From: Tigriopus japonicus
Taxonomy: Eukaryota > Arthropoda > Copepoda > Harpacticoida > Harpacticidae
Reading direction: 5' to 3'
Length of the DNA: 64,000 nt
Assembly: GCA_010645155.1 (NCBI GenBank)
Contig: CM021316.1
Location: 5,290,954-5,354,953 of the forward strand
This document shows positions 1-12,177 of this stretch, piece by piece (position 1 is the stretch's first letter; every line of letters starts with the position of its first letter). The notes below the pieces were generated by a model that made no database searches, had not been told where the DNA came from, and saw nothing but the letters and a program-made list of their open reading frames with translations. A program made the translations under genes and the position numbers.

Positions 1-2843
1 TATGATCTTACCATAATTTTTTGACTAGGTATATAAAAACTGAACTCAACATAGTATTTTTCAAATCTGACGGTTCTTAACCGTTTATCGCCAAAGTAAC
101 TTTTTACAATTTTGAACCTGAATCCGAAGAGTTTAAGAAAAACACTGACAATCTACTCTAGTGTGGGGACAACGTTTGTGCAAATTCATTTTCCAACTTT
201 GGTCCGTTATTTTACAGTTCTTGCACTCAGTTTAATGTTTAGAAAGGCGAACCAACCAATGAATCTTTTTCAAGTTCATCTAGTAAAACTAGTCGCTTTG
301 TTGTCCAGCGTTTTCAAGCAAACACTAAATGTTAACCATTTTTCGACACATCATGGCTTTTGAGAATTGTGTGATCTCAAATGCTCTAATGCGGTTCAAA
401 TGGAATGGGATACTATCACTTTTATCATCTCTCAAGAGGCTACTTTTCAACCACAATTTTAAAATCAATCCAAAAAATTGAGAAATCATTTTGGTGATCA
501 AGCTTTGTTAAGGAACCTTGAGTCCCCTCCACCATATTTCCTGAGCATTCTGTTTTAAAGATGCCTCGTGGTTGGAATGTGTTTTTGCCCAGGGACAGAA
601 ACTCATGAAAAAGGTTCGCTGCATGCAGTGATGAAATCAAGAGCAGAACACCTGATGGCAAAACTGAAGTTTGGAATTCTAATGAGCCAACCCCATTTGC
701 GTCCAGTACTTGGCACCCAGATTATGTTACGTGATTTGCTGCAGCTCGTTTCGCAAGTCAAAACGTGCTCCTGGTCGTGTTAAGGAGATCGATTTCGATT
801 TTGGGAAAAAAATAGCTAATGCCTTGCAAATGCACAATAGGACATTCAGTATTCGTGGGGAGAAATCTAAGAAAGTTCTTTTTTCTTTATTCGGTATGTT
901 CATCTCGGAGCATCGTTAAAACTTGTTCCATTCGTGTCTTGAGCTCCTCGCCTCAAAAGACTTGACCAATTTCTTCCTCTACTACTACTACCTTAAGAAG
1001 CATTCTTACGGACGACATTCATTGGACGTCATTCCTCTACGAAGACACTTTCCCACAAAGCATTGCCCTTGACTCTACCTTCAATCCGCATTACTAGTAA
1101 GTCGGTAATTATTTGCCATTCATTGGATTATTCATTAGCCTTACCGTTGGAACGGCTCTGCGTGTTCGGGCATATCCATCAATGTTGTATTGGGAAAATT
1201 TGCATCTTTCTACGAAGCCAAGAGGGCTCTTTCTTTGGAAATTCAAACAGCTCAGCACGACTGACTGACTGGAAGGTACTACATGACATGCTGTAGGTAC
1301 AGACCGTGGATGAGGGTTTGTGGGAGAACAACACAATGGATTGGGGTAAACATGATGAAGTAACCCTTTCCATTGCACCCTTGAGGTCGACTTGGCAACA
1401 CAAAAGAGGTTGGAATCACGAAGGTTTGTGGTTGAATTCTTGGGAATCGTGATTACCAGGATAAACCAATCTGTTTGGTGCAAGTGAATTGAAAACCACT
1501 TTTCATCGAAAAATGTGAACCGGCACAACGATCGGCCAATCATTGGTAATAAAGATGAAGTTCCAAGAATGTGAAGGATCCCAGAGATTTGTCATTAAAG
1601 GTTGTTTTAGGACTCGTGAGAAACTGTGGCCAAAGCTTAATCTGATCACACTTCTTTCAAACAGCCTCATCACAAATACAAAGAGAAGGACGTTAGTCTA
1701 ACCAACTCCCTAAAATCGCATTAAACCTCCCTTTGTGAAAGACTTTGCCAATCAAATTCATCATCACAAAGTGCCTCTTTTCGCCGCCCTTTTCACCTAA
1801 AGCATCCGAACTTTGGCAATTACGTCCAATTACGAGGAAAGGCATCATTACGCGGTTACGGCGGTCATTGAGGCTTGTCATGTCTCAAGGAGACGAGGAA
1901 AACCAATGCACATGATGGGATGGATGTTTGAATTGAACGTATGGACTCTGTACTTTTCGATTCCACACGGAAGTCACTCAGAAAGTCAGACGTGAGGGAA
2001 AACTAGTTGGTTGCAGTCAACCCTCACGGTCGATTTTAACCATTTGATTCGTTGGAAAGGGCTCGCGAGTGACAGTTTCAAACCTTCTTCCGAATTGGTT
2101 TGAAAAGTCGACAGATACCTTCTGGCGGACCAGACGAGGATGAAAGCTGTTGATATTTGAAGATTTAGGAGTCGTACGTAGATCGTGATTTGACAACATT
2201 TCTAGGAAGATTGAACATTTTGATTTTTTGCCGAAACGTTATTTGAATCGGTCATGATGATGATGGTGACCATAACTGGAGCATCCCACCTTTGTGTTTC
2301 AAGACGGAATAGGATCATAATTCATGTCACGTTCGGACTTCCAAAAGATCGAAAATAATTGAAAATTTTAGCATCCGATGACGTAATTTCCCAAACCAAA
2401 TTTCCTCACTCACTCTAGATCAACCTGATGAAGTCTGGCCATGAAAATGGTTAACAAGCCCATTTCTTCGGGCCATCCCTTGGTTTTAATGGGATTGCAT
2501 TTTCTTCTACTAAAGACATTCAAGGTCTTTGTCAAGTTAGAACTCGTTTCTACAGAAAATGACGGAAGTGGAAAGGATCTCAAAATAGTTGTGTGTTCCG
2601 TTTCATTCACGGGCAAGAAACCCTAACCGCCTCTGAGCATTAATTCACTCACTCTTTCATTCATTCATTCGCTCATTCATTACCTTGGCATCAATGAATA
2701 ACGTTTTTTTCTCGTCTGTGACTCATCTTCAGATTGTGAGAGACGAAACAAACTCATGCGGTAACACATTGTCATCGAAAGCAAGCAGCTGCCTTTTGTT
2801 CTTCACACAAGTTCAACCTCAATGGAATTTCCAATAGTCTTAC
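1..2843. other. No exon seen; probable intron of the F-BAR gene
   Basis: No stretch here reads as a recognisable protein on either strand. The F-BAR exon to the right ends in a good donor on the minus strand, so this stretch is most likely its first intron, with the remaining exons off the left edge. I looked on the minus strand for a continuation of the F-BAR helical domain and did not find it. A short run of imperfect TCAT units lies near 2658–2684. Confidence 0.5.
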
Positions 2844-3071
2844 CCTTTTGTAGGCCTTAATGTGGGTGAATTCTTCATCGGGCTTGGGATTGTCTTTGAT
2901 TGCGAACTTCTTCACCAAGCCTCTCAAGGATTTGGCGTATTGATCTTCGATTTTTCCGCGTTCCTTGATGAAAGCCCCCACGAAGTCCTCGAGGAAATCG
3001 ATTCCTCTTTGGGTGTGACTCGTGAGGTCTTGGTATTTATCCCATAACTCGGTACCCCATTGAGTCCTCAT
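2844..3071 (-). CDS. Cip4: F-BAR domain protein, CIP4/FBP17/TOCA-1 type, first coding exon (partial)
   Basis: The exon encodes the first 76 residues of an F-BAR (EFC) domain. It starts MRTQWGTELWDKYQDL, followed by HTQRGIDFLEDFV, IKERGKIEDQYAKSLRGLVKKF and an EEF segment. The order WGTELWD, HTQ-GI-FL, ER--IE--YAK-LR-L-KK is the signature of the CIP4/FBP17/TOCA-1 N-terminus. These proteins dimerise into curved modules that bind and tubulate membranes at endocytic sites, and use C-terminal HR1 and SH3 domains to recruit Cdc42, WASP and dynamin. The exon ends after the codons for AYKR in phase 0 at a GTAAGA donor (minus strand, 2838–2843). The ATG follows an A-rich stretch. Only this N-terminal part is in the window, so the HR1 and SH3 domains cannot be checked. 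A related F-BAR family (FES/FER, nostrin, FCHO) is a less likely alternative. Confidence 0.85.
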
Positions 3072-6000
3072 TTTGTTTTCGTTTCTGCTTGTTGGTCTGG
3101 AAAAACGCTCAAATCATGCTCGTCGGTCTCTTCGAATCGAATCTCTACCGCTCTGTTGTATGTTCAGCATCAGAATAAAGAAGTTCGAGGTCAGTCAGGG
3201 TTCGAGTGGTTCGCCTCGCCCTCAGTCTCCAGTCACTCACTCACTCTTTCACTCACTGGTTTGGGTCTTTTTTAAGTTTTATCTCTGGCTGATCATTGGC
3301 GCACCCCAAGGCAGTTCAACTTTCTTCGCCGGGAGTGTGGAATCCACTTGGTTTGAAGGACAGGGAGGATGCTGAAGTATCGGCCAATATTGAACTTGAC
3401 ACTGAAAACAGTTCCCCCGTTTGAATGAAATCGTCACCTGGAACGGGAAATGATTAACAATTGAGATGCAAGCATTTTTACGTTATTACTAACGTTTATG
3501 ATGTGATTAGTATTTGACATTACTACGTTACTTATCTAATCTTGAATAAAGCAAGAGATCTTACAACTTATTTAAGAGCAGGTTTTGATATGTGTTGACA
3601 TTCTTCAACGAGATTAGAATAAAAGGACAGAATGAGATGTGCACGTATATCTTTCTTACAAAGTGCCGGGGTTCTGCCTTGCGTTCTGGCGTCTTTCTGA
3701 GTGAAACAAAATTATCCTGATCCAGCTCACAAGGACAAGGTGGGCAAACAACAATCCGCTCCCTCAAATTCAAATACCAACAAACACATCCTCTCTCTCT
3801 ACCTACATACATGCATTATCTACATATCTCAGAAAAACGGCAAATTTCAAGATTGCTCTATTTCATTTAAATACAAGAGCGCACGGGTAATTCGATCTCT
3901 TACCGGATATTTTTGCTGAATCAACTTCAATTGGAAGTGGACACCTTGAATCAGTGGCTTGATCTCGACATTTTCCAATCAACACATAGACACTCGAATC
4001 ATCTCAATGTCACAGCCGAAACAAATTTTCTTTCTCACATTTGTCTCAATTGGTCGTCTAATGGAGAGGATTCTATGTTTCTTTCCCACGAGCCTCTTTT
4101 ACAAAACGCTTTTTCACAGTGCACTCTTCAACAGTTGAAAAAGCAAGGCATCCTGGCCCAAAAGAATTCGTTCAAGGGGGTTCTTCAAGGAAGAGTTTTG
4201 CTAAAGCCTCCTTTTGCCGACACGTGACCTAAACATATTAGTAACTTCAGGGGATTCCCTTTAGCAGATTTGCGTATGTGGAACTGAATTTGCAATCCAC
4301 GATTAGTATTCGAACAAGAGCAACTATGTACAATTTTCTCCTCTAGCAATGGAATCGTTTGGAGGATGGTGGAGGATGTTCTAGCGAATTCATTATGCGC
4401 ACTCACTCATTGTAAAACAAATGTCGTCTCGCTCACCGGGGATTGAAAACGTAGGTCTCTTTCAATTTGAAGAAGTCGTTGATAAGAGTTTGAGGAACGG
4501 ATGACGACGATGAGAGCATTATGGACGACAGACAGACTAACTCAATCGCTCACTTTTGTACTCATACGCACACTTCATAAGGACCAAACTGAACTAGTCC
4601 TTGTGGACAAAGCTGAAGTTTCCTAGCGTCTCTTTATCTCAATGTCGGCAAGTTCCCTTCAAAATAATGTTGTGACGATGGAGTCGAGGGATCTGGCCAG
4701 AACATCCCTCAAGCATATTATGTACAAGTATGTCACTCAGAGGTATCATCACCATTATTGTGATTAATCATCTCACAATCCCTCCGCACCCGGTCTCACC
4801 ACCCTCATTTTCAATATCAACACTCAGTAAACTTTGAATAAGTGTGAAATGGGCATAAAAACGACTCGAATAAGTTTAGAGGTTACCTTCGGAAATGAGT
4901 AATGCCTTCGATGTTCCGTCTTGTACTGTGTAAATGTATGGCAGCAACTTTTTTATCTCGCTCTGAATGGAGAGTGTAGAAGCGAGGGGCAAAAAGGCCG
5001 GTTAACTGGCCGTGGAATTACACCGTAAGTAATTTATTTTTCCTCAAAAAAGACGATAGGCACACGTTTTATCCGATGAGACGTCTCGAAAACTTCCTAC
5101 CTAAGTCGTTGAGTCATTCGCCAGAGACATCGAGAAGCTGTTAGCAAAAACTCTTCATTCGAATTCTTCCGAGAAGAGACTGTTTATCCTTGCATATCTG
5201 ATTTGATCCAACTCCTAATCACAGGCCCAAGATTGGAGCTCTACGTACAAGTGTCTGGCACCAAGCCTTCGACGAATATTCGCTTGTCAGTCTGGCGTGA
5301 CCCACTAATAGAGTTATTCGTCAGGCCAAAAGGATATATAAAAGAGAAATCTTTGTTTGTCTTACCTTATTCGCGAAAAGGGTGTTTCACAATGTCTTCT
5401 GATGTCTTTAGTGTGACGTCGCCGGTGTGTTATCGGTGAGGGGTTCCTTCCTCCCTTTGAATCGTCGTCGTAGTCTTGCTCGTTTAATGTCAAATGGAAG
5501 GAGAGCAATGAGAAAGGCCGGAAAGTCTGAGACGATCGACGGACAGCTTGGGTGAAAAAAGGACAAAAACAGGAAGCCACTCTTTCTCTAGGGCTCGAGC
5601 GCGATGAGGGTGAAGATCCCCTCACAAAAAAAGAAGGATAAGGAGCTGGTGCCACACCTTTAAAATCAAGTCCGCACCAATCCAATGGAGCACGCTTCTT
5701 CAAACTACGAACAAAGTCAACAATAATCCGGGGGCACAGCACTAACGTTTATTTTTTATGATCGTCCATCTAGTACTTGACTCATCCTTGTTATTGGTTG
5801 GGCCAATGCTTTGAAACTGACGTGCGTTGTTGCTTGAGAAGGTGGATTGCGCCCTCACCAATGGATTACTCGAGCATAGATAGGTCTTCCAGCTTGGTGC
5901 CGTCTCAAAACCATCCAAGTCGAGGGCATGCCTGTCTGAAGTTAGTATCCACAGGCGACAAGTGGCTTCTCCGGTCACTAGATCATGCTATCTACTCTGT

Positions 6001-8005
6001 ATTATACCCACCCGTGAACCATCCAGCTCCATCCACCGCCGCCAATTTCCACGATCCTCGGACAAGTCGTGAGAACGATTCACCTGGATGGCATGAATGC
6101 AAGTTGGTCTTCATGGTTTCTGGAAGTGTTTCGCTCTCCGAGAATGTACGAGTACATGTACGTCTGTCTTGATCAAGGCAGTCGGTGTACTTGTTGTCTC
6201 TGGTGGTTTGGCTGTCGCATGGATCTATGTATGGATGTATGTAGGAGGAGTAAAATAACCTAAACACACTTCTATTCTTCAGAGGGAGGACTAGCTGGAT
6301 TAGGTGCCTTTGGTTAAGGCCTCGATTGATGTAATCTGATATTTAGAGTGTGTCGTACTCGCTCCGCTTGGCACGTTCTCCACTGTTCTTGTTGTGGTGC
6401 TCTACGTACTTACTTGTTCATCATGCATTGGAATGGATTTCGCTCTCCTTGGTGTTGACGGCATTCAAATTCTTTTCCAACAGGATATCAAGTAATTGCT
6501 CTGGGGTTTGTGAATACTCAGATACGCTTGAAATGATCGATGGCTCTTTAAGAAATCGTCATGGGGACCAAAAAACGTATTCCAAAATATCGTAATCCAA
6601 TGAATATTCGAGGAGAAACTTGAGGGATGGCCGCTTTGAATGAAGATGCCCGAGGCTAGTGAGTTTGCTCATGATTCCAGTTGATAGATTCCATCTTTAT
6701 ATTTTTTCTCCTCCACCTTATCCTCCCACCAACATCAAAGTACGCCCACTACTTTTTTACATTACTCTAGATGGATGGAAGATGGGATTTCGTTCTGGAG
6801 AACTCTCGCTCAAAATATTGAAGGCGATGATCTCAGCGCTTCTTCTCAGGGCCAAAGATGACCTGGGAGGTGGAAGACCCCCCTGTCCACCTGGCCAAGA
6901 CTGCTAAAGAACCTGGGAATAACACTCTTCTGTAGGTTCCCGGGAATAATTGTTTTTTTCCTTCTGAACGAGGGCTCGAAACGAAACAGGTTCCAAACTC
7001 AGTGACAACAGTCTCAAATGTTTGGAATTCCTAGATCGAAATTGAGCCTCATGAATCGTTGGCCAAGTTTATCTATTTCCGATTGATCAAATCAAGAGAG
7101 CTCTTTTGGATAAGACAAGGCCTCGAGTGTCATTCTCGTCGTTGCAACGTTTGAGGCATTCATTTTCTTTCGAAGCTGTCGGTGATAAATAAACTGTGCT
7201 GTCAATACTTATTCGCTTGATTGAATGTGCGACTGAGATTGTAAGTGCATAATTCAGAAATGGAGGAGGTCTTGTTCGCACTTGATCATCATTTTGGTGA
7301 ATTGAATCCTCAATCACAAACGGAATTCTTCAACACGTTTCAATGAAATAAGCAATTCGAGGGTGGTTTAAATACATACTACGACTCATTTTGTCGCCCT
7401 GTAAAACAAAGACAATGGGTATTGAAGATTCCAAATATGAGATCACCAGATGTTTTGCCTGCCAATCCTACGCTTTAAGCCATATTAAGCAAACCATATG
7501 ACGATCTAACTCGACGTGGCCGTCGATCCTTAATTTCAGCAATTTGTCCGACTTCATTGAGCCAAATTTGATCTGAATCTCGTATTAGGATGGTGGCTCC
7601 CCCGCCCATTAATGAGCGTAACACTTCCTCACTCGAGTTCAAATGCCACAATCATTGTCTCACTAAATGCACTGCACATCCGGCTTTACTCTGATCCGAG
7701 ATATCTTGAATCGAGTCACACGAAGCGAGGTTTTGAGAGTTTAGGATGTTCGATTACGAGAAGAAAAAGCGAAAAAGCCTGGAAAATGCGTGGTGGAAAT
7801 GTTTTATTCTATCCAAGACAGGCCTGATTCATCACTAGGGCGCTTTGACGCGGTTTAGGGCGGTTGAAAGGCCAGAAATATTTTGTTTTTTGATGGTCAT
7901 TTTTAAGGAAATAAATATAAGGAACAAATGTTGTTCTTCTCATTGCCATTTTTTCGCGACAAAGCTATCATGTCGACAAAAGGAATTGAGGAAAGGAATG
8001 CAAAT
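3072..8005. other. Intergenic; upstream region of the F-BAR gene
   Basis: No reading frame here has recognisable domains or convincing splice-bounded coding sequence. The longest open frames (5362–5742 minus, 5777–6172 plus) have arginine-, serine- and cysteine-rich translations typical of chance frames. The part nearest 3072 must contain the F-BAR 5' UTR and possibly its promoter, but no clear core element could be picked out. Confidence 0.5.
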
Positions 8006-8074
8006 NNNNNNNNNNNNNNNNNNNNNNNNNNNNNNNNNNNNNNNNNNNNNNNNNNNNNNNNNNNNNNNNNNNNN
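8006..8074. other. Assembly gap (69 N)
   Basis: An uninterrupted run of N. The sequence on both sides is AT-rich. The gap sits at the left border of a transposon-rich island, so unresolved repeats are a likely cause. Confidence 0.99.
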
Positions 8075-8909
8075 AAAGCGTTAAGCTGTTTATTGTTGTA
8101 CTCTAATCTACAAAGTATCAGATTTTTGTTTTGATTTGGAAAAATTCAAATGTTTACCGAAAATACAGCACATGGATCTAAAATAAAATCAAAGAATTCG
8201 AGAAAATTCAGAATAATTTGAAAAATTGAAAATCGTGAAGTATTTAAAAATGCCCAAAAATAGCAAAATTTGAAATAATTTGAAATTTCAGAAGGTGGAA
8301 TTTATCCGCCCCCTATTAATCACGTGTCAGATCGTTCAATGATGTGCATTATCAATCCCTTTGACGACAAGACAAGTAGGGCTACAAGTATATGCAAATA
8401 AAAACGCAAAAAATGTTTTGCCTAACACAATTTGAAAAACACAATAAGAAAACTTAAAAGAGTGCTAACTCAAATTTGCACGTAAGTGTGCGTCCTTTTT
8501 CAAGAAGGAAAGATTAAGCGAAAACACTTGAAATTGCTCGTGGACACTTGTACCTCAAATTTTGCCAATGAAGAGGGCGAGTTCAATCAATTTCCTTCAC
8601 ATGTGTTATTGGCAGTTTCCTTGTATAGTATCAATAAAGGACTATAACTACACCAATCTCAATTACAGCACACAAAAATGGAAGAAATGCACCCACTTCA
8701 CTCGGGTATTTCTCTAGAAGATTTAAGAATGATCTGTTTTTTTAGCAATCTTTTCCATGTGCAGGCAACTAAAATGCACAATTTTACCCCTAGAGCATCA
8801 AAATGCCATGGGTAAAAACTTAGTGCTTATGGTATAAAATGTCTGTGCTCTCAAAGGCTTTCATGCTTTTCAATTTTACTAATGTGTAATATTTTTTAAT
8901 TGTGATTGC

Positions 8910-9061
8910 CCATCAACGAACACATGAGGAATTCATATTTTTGAGTGAATTTTGCGTATATGTAATTTTGAAGTCAAGTGGTTTCAGTTCTGGTTTCGGC
9001 TAAGCCCGTTTTCGGCTGAAACTTTCCGTTTAGGCTGTGAGCCCTTTTCGGTCCATCACTA
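8910..9061. mobile_element. Partial hAT-type MITE (older copy)
   Basis: This segment is related to the right half of the MITE at 10276–10609. It shares a cgaacacatgag block, then an AT-rich stretch, then the terminal tract with ctttcggctgaaact-like units and the end cggtccatcacta. It is more diverged, for example cagttctggtttcggc where the other copy has a clean TTTCGG array. I found no matching left terminus, so it is probably 5' truncated or too decayed to recognise. Confidence 0.6.
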
Positions 9062-10267
9062 ATGTAATGTCTAGCCGTCATGACAAATTGCTACTTTTGG
9101 GTACTTCAGCAACATCCAGAGGCTAATTTCTTTAACGCAATGATCGATCTTAAGATCACACTTTTATTGAATTATGGCGTATCTCGTTTTTCTGAAGGTA
9201 AAATTTTCGGACGATTGTAGGGGTGTTGTCTCGCTTCCGCGCGACATTACAATTCCCTGCGACTGTTACAAGTTCCGAACCGTCGTTTCTTGCGAATGGA
9301 GGAATGTATCATGCTGAAATTCAGCAAAAGACATCCTTAAATGTATTACTGTCGTATCAATCTTATCAAAACAAAATCATTTACTAGAATGGAATTCGAT
9401 TGATTAAAATTCACACGTGAACGCCTGAGCACGTTCTTACATGTTTTACGATTTCCTTGATCGATCCCACTAACCAAAACTACCCCATTAGTTCGCATAA
9501 AGCTTGAAGTGTGCCACTTTAAGTTGAAAAAAATATAGGAATTAACTAATTGATTTGATTACGCATCATCAAATATCTTCAACTCAAAGGAATAGTTAGA
9601 ATCGGATGCGGAGTTTTTTCTGGTTAACATGGAAGGCAAGATTCAATTTTCTATCGCTTAAACTTACCTTGGCCTTGCAACAATGCAACCTCGATTTTTT
9701 GTCCTCACAAACTTACTTAAAACTGCTTATCAATTGAAAGAAAAATGTCTAAACTAAATCTAAATGAAGACAATCGAGGTTGTGATATTGAGCAAGTATC
9801 ATCTGTGAAGAATTTAGGCGTTGTCATCCAAGATGATGGAACGTTTAATGAGCATATCCAGTTAAAAGTGGGGTAGGCATTTCAAACGTATGGTTGGATC
9901 TATTGCACTTTCAAATCCAGAGATAGTATTACGATGCTTACTCTGCACAAGTCGATTGTTCAACCGCATCTTGAATATGCCTCACCCAGTTGGGCTCCAA
10001 TGAGTTCCAGGGTACAATTCTATATAGACAGAAATGCCACTCCTGTTAGGTCAGTGGAGATTTGTTTTGTGCTCATTTCAGCAGTCCAGCAGCAAGGGTG
10101 CCAGGTGACTTGATTCTTATTGCATTGGTCTTGTTGGAGCATAGCAGTTGAGACAGCAATTCCGGCACTGACTCCCTGAAATCGCAAGTTCCAGTTTTGA
10201 ATCACGCAACTAGTTGTGCTCAGTCCAAAGATCTTCCTTCCACTAGGAACATCACAGGAAAGAGAGA

Positions 10268-10275
10268 GTTATCAT
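10268..10275. repeat. Left target-site duplication of the MITE
   Basis: The octamer gttatcat directly left of the element matches gttctcat directly right of it (10610–10617) at 7 of 8 bases. An 8-bp duplication is the hAT hallmark. Confidence 0.75.
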
Positions 10276-10609
10276 TAGAGATGGACGGAAAGCGCTTTCG
10301 GCCGAAATTTTGGTTTCGGTTATGCCTACCGATACCGAAAGCAGACATGCACTATAAAGGACGGAGTTTGACAACAAAATCAAAAAAAAATTCGTCAAAA
10401 TACCACTGAAATTCAAGTTTCCCGATTTTTCAAAATCTACACCCTACCCAACATCGAACACATGAGCAATCTAATTTTAAAGTGGATTTTGTATTTACAC
10501 AATTTTGCAGTCAGCTGCTTTCGGTTTCGGTTTCGGTTTTGGTTTCGGTTAAGCCCTCTTTCGGCCGAAACTTTCGGTTTCGGTTATGAGCCCTATCGGT
10601 CCATCACTA
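10276..10609. mobile_element. hAT-type MITE, 334 bp, inserted in the LINE
   Basis: The element begins tagagatggacggaaagcgc and ends ggccgaaactttcggtttcg, then ttatgagccctatcggtccatcacta. The reverse complement of the right end (tagtgatggaccgatagggc) matches the left end with a few mismatches, giving terminal inverted repeats of about 20 bp with hAT-like ends. It is flanked by an 8-bp duplication. There is no transposase frame, so it is non-autonomous. A run of TTTCGG units (10519–10550) lies near the right end and GGCCGAAA motifs occur at both ends. It splits the LINE reverse-transcriptase frame between ...KRELS and YWERL..., so it inserted after the LINE. Confidence 0.85.
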
Positions 10610-10617
10610 GTTCTCAT
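10610..10617. repeat. Right target-site duplication of the MITE
   Basis: The octamer gttctcat pairs with gttatcat at 10268–10275, with one mismatch. LINE coding sequence resumes directly here. Confidence 0.75.
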
Positions 10618-11035
10618 ATTGGGAGAGACTCCAAAAGTTAGGGTTGTACAGTACTCAGAGAAAGGTATCTGATACTGTAAATGTCTTCAAGAGCATTCAT
10701 GGGCTCTGTCCTAATCCAGGATTTGAGGTCAGCTGTAGCGACCGCAGAGGTTTTACTTGTACTGTGAGAGCACCTCAAGATCCCAAGGAAGCCAGGCTAG
10801 TTTAAACAATGAAGTCCACCTCTCTTCTTTATCAGGCACCTTCATTGTTCAATCTTTTACCTACTAGTCTTCGTCGGGAATGTGTAGGAGCTGATCCTCA
10901 AACAGCGTTTAAAGCAGGATTGGACAAATTTTTGAATACTATTCCTGATCAACCCATTATTCAATGGTTGTACAAATCTGCCAACAAAAACTCGTTGGGA
11001 GACCAAATATCATATAAACGTCAATTTTATATTTT

Positions 11036-11648
11036 ATGTAGTAAATACTATTTATGCACCTGCAAAGGAAGGGAGTAATGGCCAAAATCCGGCGGAGGGA
11101 GTTTCATTTTATTGGCGACCCGAGGGCGTCAGCCCGAGGGGCGTCAATTAAAATGAAACGAGTGATGTCGGATCTTGACCATTCCTCCCTTCATTTGTGG
11201 GTGCATATGGTATTTTGTTGACCAACTTATCCTTTTTGGGACTTCCGTTACAATTTTTTAACCCTGAAAATCAGTTCAACCACGGACATTCGTACTATCC
11301 AACTAGCATGCTTTGCTTACTCAATACCGGTATTAGGAGCAAGCTCCGTTCACCTCAAGTACATCAGTTGGTGTGTTGGCTACGCAGTGCCATGGTATAA
11401 AATCCTACCACGACTTCTTCAGTGGATCATTTCCCGTCAATGAGACGGGAGCTTCAGACGTGCAAGTAATTGTGCGTCTGAGATGTATTTGTAAAGGCAT
11501 GATGCATTCATAGGGCAATAAAGTGATTGGTAGGGTAATAAAATGATTTGTAGGGTAATAAAGTAAGTTGTAGGTGAATAATATTTTGGACCTGACCTCT
11601 TTGGGCTTGGAGGAAGTCTCATAAAAGGAGAAGGCGGTCAATAAAGTT
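11036..11648. repeat. Left arm of a large inverted repeat
   Basis: Read forward, this arm is similar along its whole length to the reverse complement of 12178–12757. Matching landmarks in order are ggccaaaatccgg, attaaaatgaaa followed by gagtgatgtc, ctttttgggact/ct tcc, cagttcaaccatggaca/cacggaca, cagttggtgtgttgg, tggatcatt, and gaggaagtctcataaaag followed by ggtcaataaa. There are many mismatches and small indels, so the arms are old or were separate insertions of one family in opposite orientation. The arm begins directly at the end of the LINE remnant and may include LINE 3' UTR. It has no coding potential that I recognise. Confidence 0.85.
11511..11570. repeat. Three tandem 20-bp units
   Basis: Three consecutive 20-mers of the form tagggYaataaaRtRaKtKg lie at 11511–11530, 11531–11550 and 11551–11570, followed by a degenerate start of a fourth (taggtgaataat). 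The opposite arm of the inverted repeat carries only about one unit, so the array arose after the arms separated, or was lost there. Confidence 0.85.
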
Positions 11649-12177
11649 AATGATTAACCTTCTTTACAAAGAATCCCATTCCTTGTAGCGAAAGCAATTT
11701 AGGGTTTTGAATTCGATCTCAAAACCCAGATTTCTTTTTCTTTCTTTTCCAGAGTAATGATTTCGAAAATGCGTTTTTCACAAAAAAAAATCGATCTTAA
11801 ATCTTGTCGATCCTGTGTGAGACTGCACCTCTCGCAGTCAAGGAGGACTGAATTACGTGGAGAAGGATCGAGCGAAGCCCCGTTACCGCGTCCGTGTTAA
11901 TTTTCCTGTATGATGGATGGAGTTCATGAAAAAGTGCAATATAATTGGGATTAATGTGTCATAAAACAAATGTACACAAGCATTCAATAAGTAATCATTT
12001 GATGCCCAATTAATGTCTCTCAAAGAATTGAAACTGTTGTTTGATTCTGTTAAGTAAAATGTATTCAAACTCTGGATCCACTGACATACTTTGTGATAAT
12101 GATTGTCACTTGTTGAAGGCAACATGGGTTTTATCATTGTCATAGTTCAATGGCATTCTGCCCTTCATAGAATGATA
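11649..12177. other. Spacer between the inverted-repeat arms
   Basis: About 530 bp of unique-looking, AT-rich sequence. The minus-strand frame at 11883–12143 has no recognisable domain. I see no transposase fragment. Confidence 0.5.

Larger units (their letters stand above)
9736..11076 (+). mobile_element. Decayed non-LTR retrotransposon (jockey/CR1-like), 3' part of the reverse transcriptase ORF
   Basis: Two blocks read as the C-terminal end of a LINE reverse transcriptase. The first (about 9736–10019) contains VSSVKNLGVVIQDDGTFNEHI, then TFKSRDSITMLTLHKSIV and PHLEYASPSWAP; these motifs are typical of the thumb and C-terminal part of jockey/CR1-type enzymes. The second (about 10618–11076) resumes with YWERLQKLGLYSTQRK, KSIHGLCPNPGF, LFNLLPTSLR and FKAGLDKFLNTIPDQP, which matches the usual end of such ORFs. 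An in-frame TAG at 9874–9876 and further frame breaks show that the copy is dead. The blocks are separated by a MITE (10276–10609) and by about 180 bp of less certain origin (about 10020–10196). The 5' part of the element is absent. Confidence 0.85.

Noticed and set aside
5362..5742. 126-residue minus-strand frame
   Set aside because: Arginine-, serine- and phenylalanine-rich translation without domain or splice support; looks like chance.
5777..6172. 131-residue plus-strand frame
   Set aside because: No recognisable motif and competing open frames on the other strand.
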